Of a DNA stretch of 64,000 nucleotides, positions 41,183 to 50,628 are shown in pieces. Both the position numbers and the translations under genes were made by a program. Under the pieces are notes generated by a model, which worked only from the letters and a program-made list of their open reading frames with translations, was not told the DNA's origin and ran no database searches. This stretch comes from an uncultured Eubacterium sp. (GTDB lineage Bacteria > Bacillota > Clostridia > Lachnospirales > Lachnospiraceae), in the NCBI GenBank assembly GCA_945946665.1, contig CAMEWO010000006.1:27958-91957 (forward strand), in the 5' to 3' direction. Every line of letters starts with the position of its first letter. Within the stretch, counting starts at the first letter, position 1.

Positions 41183-42769
41183 CTAGAAGTTTGCATATAT
41201 AAATGACTGAACTCCCAGAGTATAACCAAATACAATAATTATAAGAATCAGGCCATAATATACCAGCCATCTTACAGGCAGGGCCATCTTGGCTACAGAC
41301 TCTCTTATATTTATGCCCTTCTCTTTAAGTAAACTTATAACAAATACTACTGCACATCCTGCCAGAATCACAATATAATCCTGTAATTCAAGTCCCAGAT
41401 TGAAAAGGCTTCCATCAGTAAACTGAATGAACCTGAAGCTTACCAGTGAATACTTCATCATAATGAGTGCCGCTGTAAGAGAAACACCCATATCGAAATA
41501 CCATCCAATATTTACAAGTATAAATGTCCTTATAATCTGGAATATATGCCATCCCCTGCTTTCAGCATTAATATGACATACCTTCAGTCCCTTTTCATAC
41601 ACCGGCTTAAGAAGTGCACTTATGGCAATAATAAAGCCGTTGTACAATCCGTAAGCAATATATTTCCATGAAGCACCATGCCATATACCCACCACAAAGA
41701 AAATTACCAGATTGGCAAAACAAATTGGAAGTGTCTTTCCTACAAATGAACCAAAATGCTTCTTTCCCCATTTACCAAATCTGTTCATTGCCTTTGACAG
41801 TGACAACGGATAGAATATGTAATCCTTCATCCATGTACCAAGTGTGATGTGCCACCTTCTCCAGAACTCACTGATAGATTTTGAAAAATAAGGCTGCCTG
41901 AAGTTCTCACTCATGTTAACCCCAAACATCTGGGCTGTACCTATTACGATATCCATACCGCCTGAAAAATCCATGTACAACTGTACAGAATACATAAGCA
42001 CTGCAACTATATATATCAGCCCGCAGTAATTGTCATAATTATTAAATACCTCATTGACAACAACTGCTGCCCTGTCTGCAATTATAATCTTCTTGGCAAT
42101 ACCCCACAGAATTCTCTGTAGTCCAAACTGAAGATTCTTAATATCAAGTCTTTTTCCTTCAAAAAGCTGTGGTGCAAGATGGTTGAATCTTCCAATTGGT
42201 CCCTGCAAAAGCTGTGGGAAAAAGGATACGAACAATCCCAGCTTGAAAGGATTCTTCTCTGCCTCATATTTCCCCTGATATACGTCTATGATGTAGGAAA
42301 CTGACTGAAATGTAAAGAAGGATATTCCTAATGGCAGAACCCAGTTTACCGGTTCAATAAGAGAGCCCCCGGTTCTTGAAAGAACTGCATTAATATTCTC
42401 AATTGCGAAATTAGTGTACTTTACAACAGCTAACATTCCAAAATTAAGAATACATGCAGTTGCAAGGATTAACCTTTTCTTTCTCTTTATCTTTTCCTTG
42501 TATACCTTCTTTTCTTCTTTGGTAATTGTTTCCTTGTTGGCTTCCAGATATTCATCTGAACCTTTAATGACTTTATCCAGAAGTATACCGCATATATATA
42601 TGACAGCAGTGGCATATACCAGAAACAGCGAACATTTCACACTGGATACAAAATAATATCCATAGCTTACAATAAGAAGCCATATCCATCTGTATTTCTT
42701 AGGGATAACATAATACCCAATAAGACATGCTGCAAGGAATGCAAAGAAATATAATGTTGTAAATAACAT
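41183..42769 (-). CDS. MBOAT-family O-acyltransferase
   Basis: YFFAFLAACLIGYYVIPKKYRWIWLLIVSYGYYF; DFSGGMDIVIGTAQMFGV; FWRRWHITLGTWMKDYIFYPLS; GIWHGASWKYIAYGLYNG. Confidence 0.95.
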   Translation of the reverse strand: MLFTTLYFFAFLAACLIGYYVIPKKYRWIWLLIVSYGYYFVSSVKCSLFLVYATAVIYICGILLDKVIKGSDEYLEANKETITKEEKKVYKEKIKRKKRLILATACILNFGMLAVVKYTNFAIENINAVLSRTGGSLIEPVNWVLPLGISFFTFQSVSYIIDVYQGKYEAEKNPFKLGLFVSFFPQLLQGPIGRFNHLAPQLFEGKRLDIKNLQFGLQRILWGIAKKIIIADRAAVVVNEVFNNYDNYCGLIYIVAVLMYSVQLYMDFSGGMDIVIGTAQMFGVNMSENFRQPYFSKSISEFWRRWHITLGTWMKDYIFYPLSLSKAMNRFGKWGKKHFGSFVGKTLPICFANLVIFFVVGIWHGASWKYIAYGLYNGFIIAISALLKPVYEKGLKVCHINAESRGWHIFQIIRTFILVNIGWYFDMGVSLTAALIMMKYSLVSFRFIQFTDGSLFNLGLELQDYIVILAGCAVVFVISLLKEKGINIRESVAKMALPVRWLVYYGLILIIIVFGYTLGVQSFIYANF

Positions 42770-42771
42770 AA

Positions 42772-43896
42772 TTATAATCCCCTCCATTCCAAACCTGTTA
42801 CCTTAGTATAATCTTCTGCCATATTATTGTAGAAGTCTTCAAATGTATCGTAGAAATAATCTGATTTATTATAACTTCCGTCAGCTACATCCTCAAGGAA
42901 TATCGCCAGAGCTTCAGAATATACGTTGCCAAGTGCTCCACCCATATGTCCCTCCTGGTCACCATAATCACAGTCAGAACGTGGGATGAAGCTCATTTTA
43001 GCATTATTAAAATCATAATACTCCACATTACACTCTCCTGTGATAAACTGACTGAACGTTTCGTGGACATAATCCATTCTTAAAGTCTTTACTATAGTAG
43101 GAGTAATCGGAGAGGTTACACATATAAGCCTGATATTGTTGTCATTACAGTACTTCACCATCTTCTTAAATACTGTCTTTACATTCTCGTCAAGATTGTC
43201 ATCACTTCTGCCAACCCAGGTCTTAATATAATCCTCTCCTGGAGGAAGCTTTCCATATTCCGTACCCTGCCTGTCAAAGAAGCCCTTGCCCACATAAGGT
43301 CCGTCAGCTCCTTCCACAAATCCGTCCGTACTGTATGCAGACTCAATATCATTATTCTTATAGGCATCTGACGTCTTAACAGCAATATTACGCTTAACTC
43401 CTGACACAGAAACATCCCAGCTCAATCTGCTGGCAAGAAGATTTCTCATATCCATTACATCCCTGTTATTAAACAGATACTCCATCTTAACTTCCGGATT
43501 CTTAAGCTGCTGATATATAAATGACCTTGTAAAATGTGTTGTAGGCTGCTCCCACATCCAGTACTGGTAATCCACATCAAGTATCACCGTCTTAATATCA
43601 TTATCATCTGCCACATCTTTGAGAATATAATAGGAATCTTCTACAGTTTCTCCCGGTATTGCCATATTTAATCCATTAGTGTGGAGTCTTTCATCAAGTT
43701 TTGCAGGATTAATTGCACCCCTGCAGTGAGATGCACCAAGAATTATGGTATCATAATTCGTTTCCTTTGACTCTGCTTCGTTCATAATAAAACGGACATA
43801 GCCTGTCTGGGCAAATATGAATTTACATCCGCTTAAGATTACCGCCAGAAGAAGCAGGAATATACCACTCCTTATCCAGGGCATTAATTTCTTCAT
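42772..43896 (-). CDS. DltD/SGNH-hydrolase-like partner of the MBOAT protein
   Basis: N-terminal anchor; YDTIILGASHCRGAINPAKLDERLHTNGLNMAIPGETVEDSYYIL. Confidence 0.8.
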   Translation of the reverse strand: MKKLMPWIRSGIFLLLLAVILSGCKFIFAQTGYVRFIMNEAESKETNYDTIILGASHCRGAINPAKLDERLHTNGLNMAIPGETVEDSYYILKDVADDNDIKTVILDVDYQYWMWEQPTTHFTRSFIYQQLKNPEVKMEYLFNNRDVMDMRNLLASRLSWDVSVSGVKRNIAVKTSDAYKNNDIESAYSTDGFVEGADGPYVGKGFFDRQGTEYGKLPPGEDYIKTWVGRSDDNLDENVKTVFKKMVKYCNDNNIRLICVTSPITPTIVKTLRMDYVHETFSQFITGECNVEYYDFNNAKMSFIPRSDCDYGDQEGHMGGALGNVYSEALAIFLEDVADGSYNKSDYFYDTFEDFYNNMAEDYTKVTGLEWRGL

Positions 43897-43920
43897 AGTT
43901 CTTTCTCCAATCCTTATTCA

Positions 43921-44964
43921 CTACACCAGAAGCTGGTTAAGCTTGTATGCCTGTTTATCCCAGCTGTATGCGTCAAGTATTCTGTCTGCCCCTGTAGTTT
44001 CCTCTCTCATAAGCTCTGACAGATTAACATAGGGGTCATCTGGTGAGATATATACCGCAGCCTTCCCAAATATCTCTGGAAGGCTGGCTCTATCAGATAC
44101 AATTATTTTTGCTCCTACACTTAAAGCTTCAAGGGGCGGAATTCCAAATCCCTCATAATATGAAGGAAATATGAATGCCCTGCAGTAAGTCATAAGTGCT
44201 TTTGCCATTCCATCTGATGCAAATCCCACATATATTACATTATTAAGTCTTTCACTTCCGATAATCCTGTCAAGATTCTTTCCTGCAATAACGAAAGTAT
44301 CCTCCGGGTTTGCTCTTGCACACTTAAGCACCCAGTTTACATTCTTATTCTTATTGCATGAAGTAAGGGTGAAATAATACTCTCCCTTTTTAATTGAAGG
44401 ATACTTCTTAAAGCATTCCTCATCAGGCACCACATCCTTAAAATGCTGCCATCCGTTGCCAATTACCTGTATCCTGCTTTCATCAATTTTAAGCAGATCC
44501 TCAATTCTTCCCTTAGAGAACTGTGAAACGGTAATAACAGTATCTGCTTTTTTCTTTATACGTTTATACACCTTGTTAAACCACAGAATCTCTTCTGAAG
44601 GATAATCATTAATCTGAGGAAATATATCAGCAGTCTCTGCATAGCACACATCATGCAGACATACAATTCCCTTAGGTGCTATCATGGAAGCTTCATTACA
44701 CAGATTAACCGGAATGTATCCGTGCAATCTGGTATACAGTCCGAATACCCCCTGTGTCCAGCATCGTGAAAATCTGCTTCTTATTACCTTAATATTCCTG
44801 TATTCAGGAACAATGACAGCATTTGCTGGAACAAGAATGCTTATATCCTTGCCTTTACATATTTTATCCAGTTCATTAAGTATCTGGTATGCATATCTGT
44901 CCACACCAGAAGACATGCTGGAAAGGAATCTTCCATCAAAACAATATTTCATATCTTTTCCCAT
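43921..44964 (-). CDS. Glycosyltransferase family 4
   Basis: TVITVSQFSKGRIEDLL; IGNGWQHF; FPSYYEGFGIPPLEALSVGAKIIVSD. Confidence 0.9.
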   Translation of the reverse strand: MGKDMKYCFDGRFLSSMSSGVDRYAYQILNELDKICKGKDISILVPANAVIVPEYRNIKVIRSRFSRCWTQGVFGLYTRLHGYIPVNLCNEASMIAPKGIVCLHDVCYAETADIFPQINDYPSEEILWFNKVYKRIKKKADTVITVSQFSKGRIEDLLKIDESRIQVIGNGWQHFKDVVPDEECFKKYPSIKKGEYYFTLTSCNKNKNVNWVLKCARANPEDTFVIAGKNLDRIIGSERLNNVIYVGFASDGMAKALMTYCRAFIFPSYYEGFGIPPLEALSVGAKIIVSDRASLPEIFGKAAVYISPDDPYVNLSELMREETTGADRILDAYSWDKQAYKLNQLLV

Positions 44965-44983
44965 AATATAAAAAACCGCAACA

Positions 44984-46240
44984 TTACATCCTGTTGTCTT
45001 TTAATATCTCAATATCATCAAATGTCCAGCTGTGAGGAACTCTTAAGACTCCCACATCGGTCACATTGGAAACCACCTCGAACCTCATGGCTTCCTTGTA
45101 GTAATCCACTGGATTGCCTTCACCCCACTCAATAGTCACATCTACCCAGTACTCTCCTGGAATGAGCATAACCTCATCAAGTTTTACCTGGTAATGTCCG
45201 TCCTTTTCAATATCGAAATTGTCGAATCTGTCTATTCTGGTATTCGTTCCATAACACCATAATCCGTCACTTCTGAATATTCCGAATCCGAATACACCAT
45301 CTGTAACCTTTTCCTTCACAGAATAACTTAGATCCAGGGTGATACTCTCACCTGTCTTGAAAGTTCTTTGCTCCTCCCCATTGCCGTTAAGCATCTTAAC
45401 TTCTGTAAACTGAACTCTCTTATCGCCATATCGTTTATTTCTTGCCCGTGCAGCCTTAGTCTCCTCCCGGATTCTGTCTTTTTCTGCCTGATCCATTCTC
45501 TCATTATTCATGTAATCAAGATAATGCAGGTGAACCTCCTTAGGCTCTCCTTCCATCTCAATCACACCATCCTTTATCCATATTGAGCGGTCACATATCT
45601 GCTCAATCTGTCCCAGAGAATGGGATACAATGACAATTGTAGTGCCTGCCGCCTTGATTTCGCGCAGCTTGTTAAAGCATTTTGCCTGGAAATTAGCATC
45701 ACCTACTGCAAGAATCTCATCAATAAGAAGAATGTCCGCATCCACATTAATTGCAACAGAAAATGCAAGGCGCATATACATACCTGAAGAATAAGTTCTT
45801 ACAGGATTATCTATGAATTCCTGCAGCTCTGAGAAATCAATTATATCCTGGAGTCTTGCATCAATTTCCTTCTTGGTCAATCCAAATATAGATGCATTGG
45901 TATAGATGTTCTCCCTTCCGCTCATATCAGGATGAAAGCCTGCTCCCAGCTCAATAAGGCTTGATACCCTTCCACACATCTCTATAGAACCACTGTTAGG
46001 ATATATTATTTTCGTCAGAAGCTTAAGTGTAGTACTCTTTCCACAGCCATTTTTTCCAATAAGACCTACTGCCTCCCCCTTCTTAATGGAAAAACTGATA
46101 TTGTCAAGAACAGTTCTGTTTTCATATTTATTTCTTTTCCAGAACAGAGCTCTCTCCTTTAATTCACTGCCCTTGTCGAAATAAACCTTAAATTGTTTGG
46201 TCAGGTTATTTACCTCAATTGCATTATCCTTATTTTTCAT
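44984..46240 (-). CDS. Polysaccharide ABC transporter ATP-binding protein with Wzt C-terminal domain
   Basis: GLIGKNGCGKSTTLKLLTKI; YSSGMYMRLAFSVAINVDADILLIDEILAVGD; C-terminal FKTGESITLDLSYSVKEKVTDGVFGFGIFRSDG. Confidence 0.95.
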   Translation of the reverse strand: MKNKDNAIEVNNLTKQFKVYFDKGSELKERALFWKRNKYENRTVLDNISFSIKKGEAVGLIGKNGCGKSTTLKLLTKIIYPNSGSIEMCGRVSSLIELGAGFHPDMSGRENIYTNASIFGLTKKEIDARLQDIIDFSELQEFIDNPVRTYSSGMYMRLAFSVAINVDADILLIDEILAVGDANFQAKCFNKLREIKAAGTTIVIVSHSLGQIEQICDRSIWIKDGVIEMEGEPKEVHLHYLDYMNNERMDQAEKDRIREETKAARARNKRYGDKRVQFTEVKMLNGNGEEQRTFKTGESITLDLSYSVKEKVTDGVFGFGIFRSDGLWCYGTNTRIDRFDNFDIEKDGHYQVKLDEVMLIPGEYWVDVTIEWGEGNPVDYYKEAMRFEVVSNVTDVGVLRVPHSWTFDDIEILKDNRM

Positions 46241-46328
46241 ACTGATTTTATCCTCATTTCTATGCGAATATTACATACCTCAATATGCACCTGTTTTTCT
46301 TCTCATGTTATACTTATTAACAAGGCTT

Positions 46329-47117
46329 CTAGAAATTCTCTGCAAAGCCCTTCTGAAGCTTGTTAAAGCACACAAATCCCAGAATTATGAATATAACCCC
46401 TATTCCCAGCACGTATAACAATGACATCATCTCCGGCACTTCCTTGTAGTACAGAATCTGTCTGTACATTTCAACTATTGGTGTCATTGGATTTGCCCTG
46501 AATATTGGCAGAGCCCAGTCAGGAACCATCTCGCTTCCATACATGACAGGTGTCATGTACTGGAGAGCCATTGTGACAATTCCAAGAATGTACTGGAGGT
46601 CTCTTAAGTAAACTGTCAGTGCAGCTACAATCATTGCAATGCCTAAGCACAATATGTATTCAACAATCATAACTACAGGAAGACATAACAAAGCCAGAGG
46701 ATTAATTCCTCTGCCGGATACAATAAGAACTGCAAATATAACTAAAAAGGTGAGAAGCATGTTGACAAATCCGCTTGTCACTGTTGCTATTGGCATTACC
46801 TCGCGGGGAAAATATATCTTCTTCACCATATCTTTCTCACGCAAGATTGAGGTAGAACCGTCCTGTATGCTGGATGCAAAGAACATCCATGGAACCAGGG
46901 CAACGAAAAGAAACAGATAATACTGCTCATAATTAGCCCTCATTATTATCTTGAACACCATGGTAAACACAAGAAGCTGAAGCAGTGGATTGATGAATGT
47001 CCATAAAAATCCCAGGACAGACCCCTTATATCTACCTCTTAAATCTCTCTTTACAAGGCTTATTATCATCTCCCTGTAGTCATACAATTCTTTTAAATGT
47101 TTCACTTTAATCCTCAT
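46329..47117 (-). CDS. Polysaccharide ABC transporter permease (Wzm/TagG-like)
   Basis: LVKRDLRGRYKGSVLGFLWTFINPLLQLLVFTMVF; YFPREVMPIATV; NPMTPIVEMYRQILY. Confidence 0.95.
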   Translation of the reverse strand: MRIKVKHLKELYDYREMIISLVKRDLRGRYKGSVLGFLWTFINPLLQLLVFTMVFKIIMRANYEQYYLFLFVALVPWMFFASSIQDGSTSILREKDMVKKIYFPREVMPIATVTSGFVNMLLTFLVIFAVLIVSGRGINPLALLCLPVVMIVEYILCLGIAMIVAALTVYLRDLQYILGIVTMALQYMTPVMYGSEMVPDWALPIFRANPMTPIVEMYRQILYYKEVPEMMSLLYVLGIGVIFIILGFVCFNKLQKGFAENF

Positions 47118-47142
47118 TTCTTAAGCGCATCGCGTTATTTTC

Positions 47143-48402
47143 TTATCTAAGAATGTAGTCCATTCTGTTCTTTACAGTTTTGGCACTGTTTTCCACGGAA
47201 AGTTTTTCCTTTACATGTGCACAGGCATTAGATCTTATTATATCATAAAATCCCTTATCATCAAATAATCTTCTCATATAGCCTGCCGCCTGGTCTTTAT
47301 CTGCCTCTGCCCATCTGTACCCTTTCTTGAATGGCGGAATATCTTTATCAAGAGTAACCATCTCATAATCCACCATACAGGCACTGTCCTTATCCATAAA
47401 CTGTGTAGTAGCCGACCATCCTGTGGCTATTACTGGCGTTCCAACCACCATTGCCTCAGCGCAGGTAAGCCCAAACCCTTCTGCCCTATGCAGGGACACA
47501 TATACATCCACACATTTAATCAGGCTGTTAACCTCAGTTCTGGTCATATTCCTGTCAAGAAAATATATATTGTCATATCCTCTGGTAAGGTTTTTTATGT
47601 CTTCTATATCCTTATCACTGTTCTCTTTTAGTTTAACCACCAGTGCCACATCTTTTTCTTCCGGACTGAATGCTGCCTTAAAGCTTTCAATCACCTTGCC
47701 GGGATTCTTTCTTTCTGCGCAGCTTCCTCCGTCATACATCATAAGAAAGATGAATTTGTCACCTGGAAGTCCGAAGTACTCCCTTGAAAACCTTTCATCC
47801 ACTGGTGCCTTTACAGGATATGGCACAGTAACAACTGGTTTTCCGGTAAGCTTTGAGAATATCTTCTGTTCAAAGTCTGATGGTACCCACAGCTCATCAA
47901 CCAGATTTAACACAGGCATCCATTCTGAAGGAAAATCCTCCATCTCCCACAGCCAGAAACCAATATTATAGTGTCCATCGAAGACCTCTTTTCCTAAATC
48001 CATATAGGCTGATGCCATCTCGCTGGCATTGATATGGAATATATTAACGTTATACCTGAGGCAGTCTTCAATCTTATCATCACAGGAGTGGTCTGTCATA
48101 TTCATTCCCGGAGGGACATAATAATTATATATAAGATTAGGAACCCCAGCATTATCAAGAATTTCAGACACATATCTCATGCTCTGTCCCAGACCTGTGT
48201 CAACTCTTATGTCACCGATAAGATTAATCCCGTCAGGAAATTCACTCCTTGCAAAGCTACGGATATGGACTGAACCTATATTTTCTGCCTCTCTGTTAAG
48301 CACCCCTGCCTTAATCCTTGAAAGCATGCTCTGTGGTATACATTTTTTAAGAAGGGGGCGCATCCTTTCCCCTGCATTAAGTATTGCCTTGGAAATACTC
48401 AT
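47143..48402 (-). CDS. Glycosyltransferase family 4
   Basis: INLIGDIRVDTGLGQSMRYVSEIL; SLHRAEGFGLTCAEAMVVGTPVIATGWSATTQFM. Confidence 0.9.
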   Translation of the reverse strand: MSISKAILNAGERMRPLLKKCIPQSMLSRIKAGVLNREAENIGSVHIRSFARSEFPDGINLIGDIRVDTGLGQSMRYVSEILDNAGVPNLIYNYYVPPGMNMTDHSCDDKIEDCLRYNVNIFHINASEMASAYMDLGKEVFDGHYNIGFWLWEMEDFPSEWMPVLNLVDELWVPSDFEQKIFSKLTGKPVVTVPYPVKAPVDERFSREYFGLPGDKFIFLMMYDGGSCAERKNPGKVIESFKAAFSPEEKDVALVVKLKENSDKDIEDIKNLTRGYDNIYFLDRNMTRTEVNSLIKCVDVYVSLHRAEGFGLTCAEAMVVGTPVIATGWSATTQFMDKDSACMVDYEMVTLDKDIPPFKKGYRWAEADKDQAAGYMRRLFDDKGFYDIIRSNACAHVKEKLSVENSAKTVKNRMDYILR

Positions 48403-49490
48403 ATCTTCTGCTCCATAATAAAATCATGTACCGTCTTACCCAGCTTCTGCGGACTGAAACGGCTTACAGTATTCCTGTATGCAGATTCATCCACCCAGGG
48501 ATTGTAATTATTAAGCATTGCTGCCAGATTGTCAATCTGTTCTTTTTCCCCGCAGTCAATGTCAAATGTGTTAATACTGCCATCTGTAATCTCCTGGAAT
48601 ATAGGAAGATTGCTGGCAATTATAGGCTTATTGAACTTCATTACCTCTATTACAGGCATTCCAAATCCTTCCGCCTTGGAAGGGAACACGAATGCCGACA
48701 TGGAAGCATACAGCTCATGTTTCTTATCGTGGGTTACATAATCAAGGTATATTATATTGCTGTCCCTGGCCATGGCTTCCTGAAGCTGTGTTCTTATGTC
48801 CTCTTCCTGCATCTTGCCTGCAAGAACCAGCTTTTTGGTTCCTCCATTATCCCTGTACTTCTGGAATCCTTTAAGAAGCAGGTCAACACCTTTACGCTTC
48901 TCCATATTACCTACATACAGGAAGAAATCCTTATCAGAATTCTCCCAGGTTTTCTTAAGGGGATTAGCAATAATATAGCCGTTACAATTAGGAATATTAC
49001 GGCTTACAGGAAAATATTTTTCCGTTGTAAGTTTTGTCTGCATGGAATTATACAGAATCATATCCGTTTCCTTCAATGTCTTTGAAAGTCCATGCTTAAA
49101 ATACAGGCTGTAAACCTTTCCAAAATACTGCACATACTCAATAGGGAACATGTCATGGACAGTTATCATAATCCTGAAATTCCCTTTAAGCTTTACAGGA
49201 ATAACAGTATTAACCTCCCAGAATATGTCTGGTTTAATTCTGCTAAGCTCCCTCTGCACAAATGAAAAATAAGAATACACACCAACACTTTTATATATCT
49301 TTTTCCCCTGTGTAACCACTGGTATTCCCATTTTCTCAAAGTTTCGTATATACTCACTCTCTGCCACATCTGACAAAAGATAAAACTCTAAGTCATCATA
49401 CTTTATCAGCTGGTTTAAAAAATCATTGAGATACATGCCCACGCCGCTGGGTCTGCTACCCATGGTTCTGGCATCAATAGCTATCTTCAT
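48399..49490 (-). CDS. Glycosyltransferase family 4
   Basis: MKIAIDARTMGSRPSGVGMYLNDFL; FLYVGNMEKRKGVDLLLKGFQKY; FPSKAEGFGMPVIEVMKFNKPIIAS. Confidence 0.9.
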   Translation of the reverse strand: MKIAIDARTMGSRPSGVGMYLNDFLNQLIKYDDLEFYLLSDVAESEYIRNFEKMGIPVVTQGKKIYKSVGVYSYFSFVQRELSRIKPDIFWEVNTVIPVKLKGNFRIMITVHDMFPIEYVQYFGKVYSLYFKHGLSKTLKETDMILYNSMQTKLTTEKYFPVSRNIPNCNGYIIANPLKKTWENSDKDFFLYVGNMEKRKGVDLLLKGFQKYRDNGGTKKLVLAGKMQEEDIRTQLQEAMARDSNIIYLDYVTHDKKHELYASMSAFVFPSKAEGFGMPVIEVMKFNKPIIASNLPIFQEITDGSINTFDIDCGEKEQIDNLAAMLNNYNPWVDESAYRNTVSRFSPQKLGKTVHDFIMEQKI

Positions 49491-49516
49491 ACAGCCACAG
49501 CCTCCAAATCAACACT

Positions 49517-50605
49517 TCATTGGACACACTGGTCCAGACATTTACATAACTTACTGGCAGAATCTGTCCAGGAATGGCTGTTAAGCACACGAGCCACAGC
49601 TTCCTCATCCTGCTTCCATCCACTAACCAGCTCATCAATATTTATGTATGGGTCTTTACAATCCACATACCTGGCACTGTCCCCATAAACTTCATGAAGC
49701 ACAGGAATATCGCCAAGAATAATCCTGGCACCCATACACAATGCCTCCATTGGAGGTATTCCAAATCCCTCAAAGGTTGATGGGAACAAAAATGCCTTAC
49801 AGTACTTCATTAATGCCTTTGCCGTATTATCTGACACATACCCCACGTAGACAATGTTCTTCTGCTTATCAATAGCTGTCCTGTCTCCCAGCGCCTTTCC
49901 TGATATTACATATGTTGCCTGTGGGTTCTTCTTTGCATTCTCAAGAATCCACCTTAAATTCTTATTAGGTGCCAGAGAAGCAAGATAAAAATAATACTGG
50001 CCTCTCTTAATCCTTGATGCATACTGGTCAAATATCAGTTCATCAGTCTTACCTGTATCAAAATGCTGCCATCCATTTCCCGCTACTGTAATGTCCGGAT
50101 TCTTCAATCTATAATGTGAAAGAATCTCCTGCTTGGAGAATTCACTTACCGTAAGTACTGCGTCTGCCTTGCCAAAAGCCTTTCTGTACATAAGCCTGCG
50201 GAACAGTATCTCATGCCAGTCTCCCGGCTCATTAAAATATTCCGGATGGGTTCTGAAAGCAATATCGTGAACTACGGCAATTCCGTCTTTCATGAGAAGA
50301 GAAACCTCATTACACAGATACACAGGCTTTGCCTTCTGTGACTTCACATATCTGTTGAATGTGAACTGGTCCCATTTTCTCCCTGCTGTGCCTTCAATCA
50401 CCACAATCTTAATGTTATTGTACATTGCCTGGTATTTTTCAGGAAAGACAGAAGTTCTCTCTGAATCAATGGAAGGCATTACAATCTCAACTTCATATGG
50501 CTTGTCTTTAATTAATTCATCCAGCTTACGTGTTATTTCCCTTGCATACCGCTGCACTCCCAGCACCGGTCCATACAGGAAATTACCATTAATCACGTAT
50601 TTCAT
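49517..50605 (-). CDS. Glycosyltransferase family 4 (paralogue of 43921-44964)
   Basis: ADAVLTVSEFSKQEILSHY; VAGNGWQHF; FPSTFEGFGIPPMEALCMGARIILGD. Confidence 0.9.
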   Translation of the reverse strand: MKYVINGNFLYGPVLGVQRYAREITRKLDELIKDKPYEVEIVMPSIDSERTSVFPEKYQAMYNNIKIVVIEGTAGRKWDQFTFNRYVKSQKAKPVYLCNEVSLLMKDGIAVVHDIAFRTHPEYFNEPGDWHEILFRRLMYRKAFGKADAVLTVSEFSKQEILSHYRLKNPDITVAGNGWQHFDTGKTDELIFDQYASRIKRGQYYFYLASLAPNKNLRWILENAKKNPQATYVISGKALGDRTAIDKQKNIVYVGYVSDNTAKALMKYCKAFLFPSTFEGFGIPPMEALCMGARIILGDIPVLHEVYGDSARYVDCKDPYINIDELVSGWKQDEEAVARVLNSHSWTDSASKLCKCLDQCVQ

Positions 50606-50628
50606 ACCCATCACTCCCTGCATTACAT

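Noticed and set aside
48384-49085. 233-aa plus-strand ORF
   Set aside because: Antisense to a clear GT4 gene; Cys/His/Tyr/Ile-rich composition typical of antisense translation.
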